Below are positions 16,108-24,136 of a stretch of 64,000 bases of DNA, piece by piece. The notes under the pieces are model-generated. The model saw nothing but the letters and a program-made list of their open reading frames with translations, had not been told where the DNA came from and did not search any database. The stretch is from Halobacillus sp. Nhm2S1 (lineage in GTDB: Bacteria; Bacillota; Bacilli; Bacillales; Halobacillaceae): contig NZ_JAIEZV010000001.1 in NCBI RefSeq assembly GCF_019599545.1, positions 620,001 to 684,000 on the forward strand, read 5' to 3'. The number at the start of each line of letters is the position of its first letter. Position 1 is the first letter of the stretch. The position numbers were made by a program, and so were the translations under genes.

Positions 16108-17133
16108 CTACTTGATCGCGTTCGGTCCGTGCAGCATCCGGTTTGTGCGATGCGTTCCGTACCGATCCTTCAACTCGAGCCGCTTCAACTCCCGTTTCAA
16201 CTTGTTGTAGCTTTTCAGACGTGCAACATCGAGTTCACCTTCGTCGATGGCCTGCTGGACCGCACATCCCGGCTCTCGTTCATGCTTGCAGTCTCTGAAC
16301 TTACAAGATGCGCTCAAACGATCGATATCAGAGAACGTCTGGTCGACCCCTTCTTCATCGCCACCCCATAGCTGCAATTCACGCATGCCGGGTGTGTCAA
16401 TGATGTAGGTTCCGTTCGGCAGTTCGAACAACTCTCTATGTGTCGTCGTATGCCGCCCGCGTTGATCCTCTTCACGGACGCCCTGGGTGGCTTGTTTCTC
16501 CATACCGAGCAGATGGTTGATGAGTGTCGACTTGCCGACACCAGAAGAACCGACAAGGGAAATCGTGTCGCCCACTCGCAATTCAGTGACCAGTTCTTTC
16601 ATTCCTGTGCCTGTCAAACTATCGACGGCATAGACAGGAACACCAGGGGCGACACTTTCGACTTTAGCGATATGTTCAGGAACCGTGTCGCACAAGTCCC
16701 TTTTGGTTAAGACGACGACGGGGCTTGCGCCGCTCTCATAAATTTGCTGGACATACCGCTCTATTCTTCTCAAGTTAAATTCCTGAGTCAGGGCAGTGAC
16801 GATAAAAACCGTCCCGACGTTCGCTGCAATGATTTGCTCCTGATGACTTCCGCCCGCCTTTTTCCTCGACAAGACTGTCTGACGGTCCAGGACGCGGTGG
16901 ATTTTTGCACGCGCGCCTGCATCATAAGGTTCAAATACGACCCAATCCCCGACAGCCGGATAATCTTTGTCTACCTCGACGGTATGATGAAACCTTCCGG
17001 ATACTTCTCCGTTTCGCTCCTGCTCATCATCCACGACCGTGTACAAGCCATGAGTCAGACGGGTGACCCTTCCGATGTGGTCCCCTTCGTGCATTTGTGC
17101 TTTGAAAAATTCTGTAAAATCATTCCGTTTCAT
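16108..17133 (-). CDS. rsgA: RsgA-type circularly permuted ribosome-assembly GTPase
   Basis: GTPase acting in 30S subunit maturation. The 341 residues show an N-terminal OB-fold, then the permuted G motifs in the order G4 (TKRD, 143-146), G1/Walker A (GSSGVGKS, 195-202) and G3 (DTPG, 246-249), then a zinc-binding knuckle Cys277, Cys282, His284, Cys290. It is longer than the roughly 295-residue YloQ of B. subtilis and closer to the longer paralogues; a second copy elsewhere in the genome is possible. The ATG follows CAGGAGG. Upstream lie a 20-codon ORF and a strong hairpin that may control it. Confidence 0.9.
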   Translation of the reverse strand: MKRNDFTEFFKAQMHEGDHIGRVTRLTHGLYTVVDDEQERNGEVSGRFHHTVEVDKDYPAVGDWVVFEPYDAGARAKIHRVLDRQTVLSRKKAGGSHQEQIIAANVGTVFIVTALTQEFNLRRIERYVQQIYESGASPVVVLTKRDLCDTVPEHIAKVESVAPGVPVYAVDSLTGTGMKELVTELRVGDTISLVGSSGVGKSTLINHLLGMEKQATQGVREEDQRGRHTTTHRELFELPNGTYIIDTPGMRELQLWGGDEEGVDQTFSDIDRLSASCKFRDCKHEREPGCAVQQAIDEGELDVARLKSYNKLKRELKRLELKDRYGTHRTNRMLHGPNAIK

Positions 17134-17153
17134 TCGATTCCTCCTGAAATTTT

Positions 17154-17179
17154 GGAGGACGTTACGAGTGATGTCCTCC
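17154..17179 (-). promoter_or_regulatory. leader hairpin upstream of rsgA
   Basis: GGAGGAC and GTCCTCC form a 7-bp stem in the rsgA 5' untranslated region, 20 bp before the start codon. The stem overlaps the last codons and stop of the 20-codon leader ORF, and its GGAGG could compete with the real ribosome site. Confidence 0.5.
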
Positions 17180-17224
17180 GTGATTTGATTGATTTATATT
17201 GGATAGAATGGTTACGTTTGCCAT
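17162..17224 (-). CDS. candidate 20-residue leader peptide upstream of rsgA
   Basis: ATG 17224 follows AGGAG at 9 nt and opens a 20-codon frame (MANVTILSNINQSNHGGHHS) ending in the rsgA leader hairpin. An extended -10 (TGATATAAT) lies at 17257-17265 upstream. This layout (promoter, short ORF, hairpin at its stop, then the main gene) is that of a translation-dependent leader. Reality of translation is unproven. Confidence 0.4.
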   Translation of the reverse strand: MANVTILSNINQSNHGGHHS

Positions 17225-17288
17225 AAAACATCACTCCTAACTTTTTAGTTGGTTCTATTATATCAGAATTTTTGGTCAGTGATTCTAT

Positions 17289-18068
17289 TTATCCGCGGGA
17301 AACGGCTTTTTTTGCAGAAACGGCTGCGAATGTGATGGTGATGGTGCATACGATAAGGATGGCAAAAACCCCCTGCATCAAATCCCAAAACACCCAGCCG
17401 TCAATAAGAGCCGTGCGCATACTTTCGAAAATGTAGGTCGTCGGGTTGATCGTCGCTGCGATTTTCAGCCACTGGGCTTCAATCAGATCATACGGGACGA
17501 ACGTCGTACTTAGAAAAATGAGCGGGAAAAAGATAAATGTTCCCGCTTGTGCGGCCTGGGCATTTCCTGTACGGAGCGCGACTCCAGCAGAATATCCGGC
17601 AAACGCCAGCCCCCAGCCAACGGCAATCAGCAACACAAACAGAATGCCACCAAAACCGGTGACCACTTCAAGCCCAAGCAAAAAGGCGATGCCTATGATG
17701 AGAAGCGTCTGCACGACAAGTTGAAGCATTCCTGCGATGATCGGTCCGAGGACGATTGCCAGTCTCGAGGCAGGTGTCAGCAGCAACCGCGAGAAAAAAC
17801 CGTTCTCGATGTCTTTCACAATGCTCTGTCCGGCTCCCCCGGCTCCCCCAATGGCGGCAGAGACGATGGAGACAGGCAGAATGAACGCTAAATAGTTCGC
17901 ACCTTCGAATGTCGGCAGTTGGGAGATCCCACTCAAACCGCCTTCATAAACAAGGAGGAAAAAAGCCGATATGATCAAGTTAGGGATGAAAGAAAATGGA
18001 TTACGCAACGTCGTTTTGATGTTTCTTACCGTCATGAGCCACGTATCTTTCCATAGATTATTCCCCAT
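17289..18068 (-). CDS. ABC-2 type transporter permease
   Basis: A 259-residue ABC-2 permease with six hydrophobic helices; the N-terminal WLMTVRNIKTTLRNPFSF and the central loop with ..GGAGGAGQSIVKDIENGFFSRLL correspond to DrrB/YadH-type exporters. It overlaps the ATPase gene by 11 bp, so the two form one exporter. Family members export drugs, lipids or polyketides; the substrate is unknown here. Confidence 0.88.
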   Translation of the reverse strand: MGNNLWKDTWLMTVRNIKTTLRNPFSFIPNLIISAFFLLVYEGGLSGISQLPTFEGANYLAFILPVSIVSAAIGGAGGAGQSIVKDIENGFFSRLLLTPASRLAIVLGPIIAGMLQLVVQTLLIIGIAFLLGLEVVTGFGGILFVLLIAVGWGLAFAGYSAGVALRTGNAQAAQAGTFIFFPLIFLSTTFVPYDLIEAQWLKIAATINPTTYIFESMRTALIDGWVFWDLMQGVFAILIVCTITITFAAVSAKKAVSRG

Positions 18069-19026
18069 CTGCTCTCACTCCCTCTTTTTTCTCACTCGTG
18101 ATTTTCAAGAAAATATCATCCAGGGTTGGAGAGGAGAGTTGGATGTCCTCTATTTCATAGCCTTCCTGATCAAACAGACGGACAACTTCAAGCAATTGTT
18201 TTGTCCCCTCTTCTACATAAATGAGAACCTTATTATGCCGACTGATCACATCAACGTCCGCCATTTGTCCACGTAAGTACTCCACAGCCTCGGCTTGCTG
18301 GTTTTCATCTTTTAATGTAAGTGTGATCAAATCATTCCCGATTTGGGCCTTCAACTCTTTCGGCGTGCCTGTGGCTACAATCTCTCCATCATTGATGATG
18401 CTGATGCGGTGAGCCAGAGAATCGGCCTCCTCTAAATACTGGGTGGTAAGAAAAATGGTGGTGCCCACTTCTTCATTCAGCCGCCGCAGTTCCTCCCAGA
18501 TGGCCATGCGGTTCGAAGGGTCAAGCCCTGTGGTCGGTTCATCGAGAAAAAGAATCTTCGGTTCATTGACGAGTGTCAGAGCGAGGTCCAGACGTCTGCG
18601 CATCCCGCCCGAATAGTTGCCGATTCTCCGTTCCGCTGCTTCTGTCAGCTGCACAATCTCCAACAGCTCCTGGGCCCTCTTTTTTCCTTCTTCTTTACGG
18701 AATCCGAAAATATTCGCTTGAAGCTCGATCATTTCCCTTCCGGTCAGGTCAGGATCCACGCCAGTTTCCTGCAGCGCTACTCCTATATAACGTCTGACTT
18801 TTTCCGGCTCTCGAATGACGTCATGACCAGCCACTTCTGCTTTGCCGGATGTCGCATTAATGAGCGTCGTTAAAATTTGGACGGTGGTCGATTTTCCTGC
18901 TCCGTTAGGACCTAAAAACGCGAAAAATTCTCCTTCCTCTACTTCAAATGAAACATCTTTTACAGCTTGAACATTTCCTTTTTTGAACGTTTTAGTCAAA
19001 TGCTCGACAACGATTTTTCCATTCAT
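18058..19026 (-). CDS. ABC transporter ATP-binding protein (DrrA-like)
   Basis: A 322-residue ATPase with Walker A GPNGAGKST (39-47), signature YSGGMRRRLDLA, Walker B ILFLDEPTTGLD and a C-terminal regulatory domain of the daunorubicin-resistance DrrA group. ATG 19026 is chosen over the in-frame ATG at 19044 because GGAGGGA lies 7 nt upstream. Energises the permease encoded immediately downstream. Confidence 0.92.
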   Translation of the reverse strand: MNGKIVVEHLTKTFKKGNVQAVKDVSFEVEEGEFFAFLGPNGAGKSTTVQILTTLINATSGKAEVAGHDVIREPEKVRRYIGVALQETGVDPDLTGREMIELQANIFGFRKEEGKKRAQELLEIVQLTEAAERRIGNYSGGMRRRLDLALTLVNEPKILFLDEPTTGLDPSNRMAIWEELRRLNEEVGTTIFLTTQYLEEADSLAHRISIINDGEIVATGTPKELKAQIGNDLITLTLKDENQQAEAVEYLRGQMADVDVISRHNKVLIYVEEGTKQLLEVVRLFDQEGYEIEDIQLSSPTLDDIFLKITSEKKEGVRADGE

Positions 19027-19126
19027 CCCTATCCCTCCAGTCATCGATCCATATCTCTACTATATACAAAAGTCCCACCATAATCACTTCCCCAAACCCA
19101 TCCCACTACATTGACTTGTTATTGGG

Positions 19127-19630
19127 CAGGATTGTGGAAGACTCAGTTTCGAGATGGCTCCGGGATTCGTTGCCTTGTTGAGCGTCAGGGGTGGGTGTAA
19201 GAGAGAAACGAACCCCTTCACTGTGGGAGAGGATGCTTTCACTATCCTGGTGTTTGTAAGCATAAAACGCTCTATAATAAGCTTGCCGCATACAGAATAG
19301 CTTCATTGGCAGTTCATTCACTTTAAGTTGCCATGCGAATGAAGGCAGCTTATTCCAGATGAGGTTTCGAGGTACTTATAGGCAAAGGGGCGGAGGGGAA
19401 TGGCGAGACTCCTGCGGGAAAAAAGTGCATGGTGAGACCCCACAGGACGAAGTCCGAGGAGGCTCAAAAGATTAGAGGAAGTTCGATTAAGTTCGGCACG
19501 TCCTGTGCCAACATCGAACGACCCCACCTCGTGCGGGGCCCCGCGGAAAGCGAGCTATTCCCCGCAGCCCCATCCACTCAACAAAAGTCTCGAAACTAAG
19601 TCTTTAAGAATGGGGAGCTTTATTAAAAGA
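19127..19630. repeat. dispersed long intergenic repeat, copy 2
   Basis: Non-coding. Begins GGCAGGATTGTGGAAGACT and ends near AAAGTCTCGAAACT. It contains CGGAGGGGAATGGCGAGACT, GTGAGACCCCACAGGACG, TCCGAGGAGGCTC and CCGCGGAAAGCGAGCTATTC, almost identical to the right arm of the copy at 43262-43755. This copy carries an extra ~60 bp insertion with an inverted GAAGTTCGATTAAG/CATCGAACGA-like segment. Such repeats are scattered through Bacillaceae genomes and often yield spurious ORFs. Confidence 0.85.
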
Positions 19631-19655
19631 TAAATAAAAATAAAGGATTTGAGGT

Positions 19656-19761
19656 TTGAAACTGTTTCAAGCGGGGAATCTATATTCTTACGTCACAACG
19701 GAAAACCGCCAAAACTAGACGGTTTTCACGGTTGAAACAGGATTTCAAAACGTGATAGAAT
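19656..19761 (+). promoter_or_regulatory. promoter with paired TTGAAAC palindromes
   Basis: TTGAAACTGTTTCAA (19656-19670) is a 15-bp palindrome. A related TTGAAACAGGATTTCAA lies at 19732-19748, where its first half serves as the -35 (TTGAAA) of an 18-bp-spaced extended -10 (TGATAGAAT, ending 19761). Between them AAAACCG/CGGTTTT forms a hairpin. This arrangement suggests two operators for one repressor in front of the 82-residue membrane-protein gene. Confidence 0.5.
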
Positions 19762-19807
19762 CTTTAATAATAAGAATTTTCAGAATAAATTTGAGGAGGT
19801 GAATACC

Positions 19808-20056
19808 ATGGAGATTACTCAATTGTATCCTTGGTTGATGCCGGCCCTTTTGATCATTAGTATCGGTACGTTGTTCGGTTCATACTTAACGTTTAGAGCA
19901 GAAAAATACATGATGTTGATGGCGATTGGTATGGTACAGACGCTGATTAGTACGATGCTTGCAACAAGTGTCGGACCGCTTTTGTTCGGGATTGGGTTGA
20001 CACAATTCTACGTAGGAATCGTCAACATGAAAAAGGTGAAAGGCTATGAGACATGA
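19808..20056 (+). CDS. small membrane protein (82 aa)
   Basis: Two or three hydrophobic helices with a Gly/Ser-rich first segment (LIISIGTLFGSYLTF); the rest includes GPLLFGIGLTQFYVGIV. ATG 19808 lies 8 nt after GGAGG, better than GTG 19799. Its elaborate upstream region with two related palindromes implies tight regulation. Family not recognised. The 3' end forms part of a hairpin (AAGGTGAAAG/CTTTCACCTT) shared with the convergent gene. Confidence 0.65.
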   Translation: MEITQLYPWLMPALLIISIGTLFGSYLTFRAEKYMMLMAIGMVQTLISTMLATSVGPLLFGIGLTQFYVGIVNMKKVKGYET

Positions 20057-20068
20057 GGAATCATCGTC

Positions 20069-20416
20069 TTATAGTTCTTTCACCTTTTTTTCTATATAGA
20101 TACATAAATCTCCAAGCGTCGGAAATTGAGATAACTCTCGACCTCTCGGTAGCTCCTGATGGCTGTTCGGAGGGAGCTCCCAATGTTGAATGAGGGCCGC
20201 GAACGCTTCCATAAATGGATCACGGTCATTTTTAAAAATGGTGGCAAGTTCGATATTTGTGGTCAAGTGTTCCAGTGGATGTTCATTCCTTTCATCGCTG
20301 TACAAATGCACATAATAGACCACACTCCGATAAATGGCGACCGTTGTTCTTGGGTCCTGGGCCTTTTTCTTTTCTTTCTTTGACTGAAAAGCTCTGAAAC
20401 TGTAGATTTCCCCCAT
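20069..20416 (-). CDS. hypothetical protein (115 aa)
   Basis: A soluble protein with a basic N-terminal patch (SKKEKKKAQ) and an otherwise helical body (VYYVHLYSDERNEHPLEHL ... FKNDRDPFMEAFAALIQHW). An excellent AAGGAGG precedes the ATG. No recognised domain. Confidence 0.7.
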   Translation of the reverse strand: MGEIYSFRAFQSKKEKKKAQDPRTTVAIYRSVVYYVHLYSDERNEHPLEHLTTNIELATIFKNDRDPFMEAFAALIQHWELPPNSHQELPRGRELSQFPTLGDLCIYIEKKVKEL

Positions 20417-20575
20417 CCCCCTACCTCCTTGTTTCTCTATGAAGATATATTTCTTTTTTTCATTTCCTTAATCCTTCAAGAATGCAGATATTCTTTGTAA
20501 AAGTTTCACCCTCATGAATTTTTGCCTGTTGTGGTATCCTGTAGAAAAGAGCTTTTTTAAGTGAGGGAATAATTT

Positions 20576-21253
20576 ATGATGATGAAAAACGCGGGGTGGA
20601 TCGGCTTGTTCCTCCTTTTGTTGGTCGGATGCAGTTCTAATGCAGATGCAGAGGACACGTTAAATATAAATCCACTTGAAGGAGAAGATGCCCTCACAGA
20701 GGAAGAGACAGCTGAAGGGAATGGAAATAAAATGCAGCTCACCCTCGATGGAGTTTCTTATCCGTTCACAGCCAAGGATTACCCGATTTTATCCCAATAT
20801 ATACATAATTTTGATCAGCCGGAAGAATACCTGCGCAAGCTTCCTTTTTCTAAAATAAGAGAAGATCAGTATTTAGTGGAGTTTGCCTGTCATGAGAAGC
20901 GCTGCTCACATTTATTGATTGATTTTCAACAAAATCACTCGTTTCTCATGAGTGATTTGAGCCAACTGGTTTCAAGCCACATTTCTCCTGATCAGCAGTA
21001 TGTGGCGTTCCTTTTCGAACGCACGCATGAAGAAATGGCGGTACACCAGTTGGTCGTCATGGACCTGGATACGCTCGAACCGATTGAGCTTGAACCCGGA
21101 GAAGACCACCTCCTCCCGAAACCGAATCAGTATCAATACGCGATCCATTCTGTTACTTTTATGGATGAAGAACGTTTACAAATCACAAGTGACGATCCAA
21201 TGGCAGACTCGGATACGAAGGACCCGGTCCGGACGCAATGGATCTACCAATAG
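20576..21253 (+). CDS. lipoprotein of unknown function (225 aa)
   Basis: The signal peptide ends in the lipobox LLVG-C (Cys near residue 19), so the mature protein is a membrane-anchored lipoprotein. An acidic linker (EGEDALTEEETAEGN) precedes a globular domain with a CHEKRC cysteine pair and beta-strand-rich sequence. The start codons at 20576 follow GTGAGGG. It is 12 bp upstream of the nitroreductase and probably co-transcribed. No domain recognised. Confidence 0.75.
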   Translation: MMMKNAGWIGLFLLLLVGCSSNADAEDTLNINPLEGEDALTEEETAEGNGNKMQLTLDGVSYPFTAKDYPILSQYIHNFDQPEEYLRKLPFSKIREDQYLVEFACHEKRCSHLLIDFQQNHSFLMSDLSQLVSSHISPDQQYVAFLFERTHEEMAVHQLVVMDLDTLEPIELEPGEDHLLPKPNQYQYAIHSVTFMDEERLQITSDDPMADSDTKDPVRTQWIYQ

Positions 21254-21265
21254 GAGGACAGAATC

Positions 21266-22006
21266 ATGAATCAAACCATTGAAACGATTTTGAACCACCG
21301 TTCGATACGAAAATTCAAAGATACACCAGTGACAGACGACCAGCTGAACACGATTTTGTCTGCGGCCCAGCAGGCGTCCACATCGAGCTACATGATGGCT
21401 TACACGATCATTGGCGTGACAGATGAAAAGAAAAAAGCACAACTTGCGGAAATCACCGGTCAAGGGTATGTGAAAGATAACGGTCATTTGATGATTTTCT
21501 GTGCTGATCTTTACCGTCATACCCTTCACGCCTCTTCAGAGCAGTACGAGGAGATGCTTTCCAATCTTGAAAACAGTGAACATTTTCTCGTTTCTGCGAT
21601 TGACGCAGCCCTTGCTGCACAAAATGCGGCGGTTGCTGCAGAGTCGATGGGGCTTGGTATCTGTTATATCGGAAGCATCCGTAACCAGCTCGATAAAGTG
21701 GATGAAATCCTTGGGCTGCCGAAGCATGTGCTTCCATTGTTCGGCATGGTGCTCGGGGAACCTGCTCACCAGCCTGACAAGAAACCGCGTCTCCCGAAAG
21801 AAGCCATCTATTTTGAAAATGAATACAAGCGCGACCATAAAGATGAGCTCGGTGCTTTTGACGAGACGATCGCCGCCTATTATCAGTCTCGCCAGACGAA
21901 TACGAGAAATGACTCCTGGACTGACCAAATGCTGCGCCGCTTCACAAAGCCAATGCGGATGGACGTCACCAGTATCGTGAAAAAGAAAGGCTTCAACAAG
22001 CAGTAA
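21266..22006 (+). CDS. NfrA-like FMN nitroreductase / NADPH oxidoreductase
   Basis: A 246-residue flavin reductase of the NfrA/FRP class: HRSIRKFKDTPV at the N-terminus binds FMN phosphate, AQQASTSSYMMAYTII lines the flavin, and ESMGLGICYIGSIRN with PLFGMVLGEPA closes the dimer interface. Family members reduce nitroaromatics, FMN or disulfides with NADPH, acting in redox stress. Second gene in a lipoprotein, nitroreductase, sirtuin operon ended by a strong terminator. Confidence 0.92.
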   Translation: MNQTIETILNHRSIRKFKDTPVTDDQLNTILSAAQQASTSSYMMAYTIIGVTDEKKKAQLAEITGQGYVKDNGHLMIFCADLYRHTLHASSEQYEEMLSNLENSEHFLVSAIDAALAAQNAAVAAESMGLGICYIGSIRNQLDKVDEILGLPKHVLPLFGMVLGEPAHQPDKKPRLPKEAIYFENEYKRDHKDELGAFDETIAAYYQSRQTNTRNDSWTDQMLRRFTKPMRMDVTSIVKKKGFNKQ

Positions 22007-22021
22007 GAGGAGTTGCCATCT

Positions 22022-22747
22022 ATGTATGAAACGATTGCTCTTAACATAAAGAGTGCCGAACGGATCGCCGTCCTGACGGGTGCCGGGGTGTCGACGGCAA
22101 GTGGAATTCCGGATTTCCGCTCAAGCGAAGGGTTATGGACGGAAGATCATGATCGCGAGTACTATATGTCGACCGATTACTTTTTCCAAGACCCCGAGGA
22201 CTTCTGGAAGAAATATAAGGCGATCTTCCGGATGAAGCTGTTGAAAAACTACCGGCCGAACCTTGTCCATCAATTTATTAAAGAATTGGAAACCGATGAC
22301 CGTGAAGTCTCGGTCATCACGCAGAACGTGGACGGACTTCACAGCCTTGCCGGAAGTTCCCGTGTCCTTGAATATCACGGGACGTTGAACCGATCGAGCT
22401 GTCCGGCCTGCGGCAGATCCTATTCGTTGGATGATGTCATGAATGTCGCTGTACCGGTTTGTGAGGATTGCGGGGCGGTTTTGAAGCCGGATGTTCTGTT
22501 GTTTGGTGATCTGATCACCGCTCATGATGAGGCTGAATCGATCATTGAAAAAGCTGATCTTTTGCTCGTCATGGGCACGTCGCTTTTCGTCACTCCTTTC
22601 AACTTGCTCCCCTACCTTGCCTATGAACAGGAAAACACGACAACCGTTCTCATCAACAACGAACCGACAGATAAGGACCGTCTTTTTGACTATGTCCTAC
22701 ACGAAGACCTGTCAGCAGCGATCTCGAGAATAAAAGAAGCCATGTAA
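22022..22747 (+). CDS. cobB: Sir2 family NAD-dependent protein deacylase
   Basis: A 241-residue sirtuin. NAD-binding GAGVSTASGIPDFRS at the N-terminus, catalytic TQNVDGLH and HGT motifs (His in EYHGTLNRSSCPAC), a Zn tetrad CPAC ... CEDC, the FGD segment and MGTSLFV all line up. It removes acyl groups from lysines using NAD+. Start ATG 22022 lies 9 nt after AAGAGGAG, 15 bp downstream of the nitroreductase stop, which fits co-transcription. Confidence 0.93.
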   Translation: MYETIALNIKSAERIAVLTGAGVSTASGIPDFRSSEGLWTEDHDREYYMSTDYFFQDPEDFWKKYKAIFRMKLLKNYRPNLVHQFIKELETDDREVSVITQNVDGLHSLAGSSRVLEYHGTLNRSSCPACGRSYSLDDVMNVAVPVCEDCGAVLKPDVLLFGDLITAHDEAESIIEKADLLLVMGTSLFVTPFNLLPYLAYEQENTTTVLINNEPTDKDRLFDYVLHEDLSAAISRIKEAM

Positions 22748-22782
22748 AAAAAAGCCTCCTTCAGCTGAAGGAGGCTTTTTTC
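22747..22782. terminator. terminator of the sirtuin operon
   Basis: AAAGCCTCCTTCAG pairs with CTGAAGGAGGCTTT with A/T runs on both sides. Confidence 0.88.
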
Positions 22783-22819
22783 CATTATCTGTATGACCTG
22801 GTACACCAGATTATGGATA

Positions 22820-24031
22820 TTATATTAATCCAAGTTTTTTGATGACTGGTTTTAAGGTGAGTCCTTGGACGATCAGGGAGAAGAGGACGACGGAAAAGGT
22901 GAGCAGCAGTACTTGTTCCCGGCCGTCGAAATCCATGGGCAGACTCAAGGCGAGAGCTATGGAAAGACTTCCTCTCAACCCACCCCAGTTGATGAGGATT
23001 CTTTCCTTGGAAGACAGTTCTTTCACCCATCCTGTTCCGATATAGACGGCGATGGTACGTCCAATGAGAACAATAGCGATCGCTCCGACAATATAGCCCC
23101 AGTTCCCTGCAAGATCAATGTTCCGAATTTCAATACCGACCATCAGGAAGATCAGTGCATTCGCAAGCAGGGTGACACTATCCCAGAATGTATTGATATT
23201 CGTTTTCGTTTCTTCCGACATGCCGATCTTTGCGCCGTAGTCACCGAAGACGAACCCACCGACGACGACGGCGATGACGCCTGAAGTATGGAAATGTTCA
23301 GCAATGAAGTAACTCCCAAAAAACAACAGCGCACTAAAGGCCACTTCCAACGGATAGTCATCGTAGACGCGAATCACTTGTGAGAACACATAGCCCAAGA
23401 TAAGTCCAATAAGGGCACCACCGACGGCAAACTTCAGGAACATGAACACTCCACTGCCAAGACCAGCCCACCCCATTTCGATGTAAGTCAACAAGTAGAT
23501 GCTCGCAATTTTGAAAAGGACGACAGCAATGCCGTCATTAAACAGCGACTCCCCTTCCATAATCGTCGACATTTTTTGTTTCACACCGAGGGATTTGAAG
23601 ATGGAAAGCACACTGATCGGATCCGTTGCACTCATGAGCGCAGCAAAGGTAAACGCGACAGCAAGCGGCAGGTCCAAAAAGAAATAAGCCGCTGCCCCGA
23701 TGCTGAGCGACGATATGAACGTCCCTAAAAATGCGAGCCCCAACACCGTTTTCTTTTGGGAAAAAAGATGATGAAAAGGAAGCTTCAACGTCGCATCCCC
23801 CAGTAGAATCGGAAGGAAAAGGGAGATGACGGTCGCCTGGAATACTTCCGACTGTGTAATGTAGCTTTCCGCTTCTTCAATGAAAGGCACCTCGGTCAGG
23901 CCGAGGACGAGACCGACGAGAACTAAGGCGATCGAGTCTGGTTCTTTCAATAGTTTAGCGATGGCGATGACCGTGACAGAGATGGCGAGCAACAATAGAA
24001 TTTGAATAAAAACATCATGAAATCCGTGCAT
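22820..24031 (-). CDS. CPA1 family Na+(K+)/H+ antiporter
   Basis: A 403-residue antiporter with 12 helices. The ion-binding ND region is explicit: SATDPISVL on helix 5 and EGESLFNDGIAVVLF on helix 6, the CPA1/NhaP hallmark. It lacks the long cytoplasmic tail of NhaK-type proteins, ending after the last helix with KPVIKKLGLI. Expected to expel Na+ or K+ in exchange for H+, relevant to alkaline and salt tolerance along with the BCCT gene. Monocistronic; GGGAGGG before the ATG. Confidence 0.93.
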   Translation of the reverse strand: MHGFHDVFIQILLLLAISVTVIAIAKLLKEPDSIALVLVGLVLGLTEVPFIEEAESYITQSEVFQATVISLFLPILLGDATLKLPFHHLFSQKKTVLGLAFLGTFISSLSIGAAAYFFLDLPLAVAFTFAALMSATDPISVLSIFKSLGVKQKMSTIMEGESLFNDGIAVVLFKIASIYLLTYIEMGWAGLGSGVFMFLKFAVGGALIGLILGYVFSQVIRVYDDYPLEVAFSALLFFGSYFIAEHFHTSGVIAVVVGGFVFGDYGAKIGMSEETKTNINTFWDSVTLLANALIFLMVGIEIRNIDLAGNWGYIVGAIAIVLIGRTIAVYIGTGWVKELSSKERILINWGGLRGSLSIALALSLPMDFDGREQVLLLTFSVVLFSLIVQGLTLKPVIKKLGLI

Positions 24032-24097
24032 GAAAAACCCTCCCGGTATGAAATAGCTACAGTTAGTCTTTCCCTTCTTGGTCTCCCCTTACCCATA

Positions 24098-24124
24098 AAA
24101 AAACGGACGTAAGATACGTCCGCG
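24098..24124 (-). terminator. terminator of carboxypeptidase gene
   Basis: GGACGTA and TACGTCC pair, followed by seven T on the minus strand. Confidence 0.75.
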
Positions 24125-24136
24125 CTTCCGTTATTC

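Noticed and set aside
19106-19527. Two minus-strand ORFs in the gap before 19808
   Set aside because: They lie in the dispersed repeat element; the same kind of spurious ORF appears in its copy at 43461-43736.
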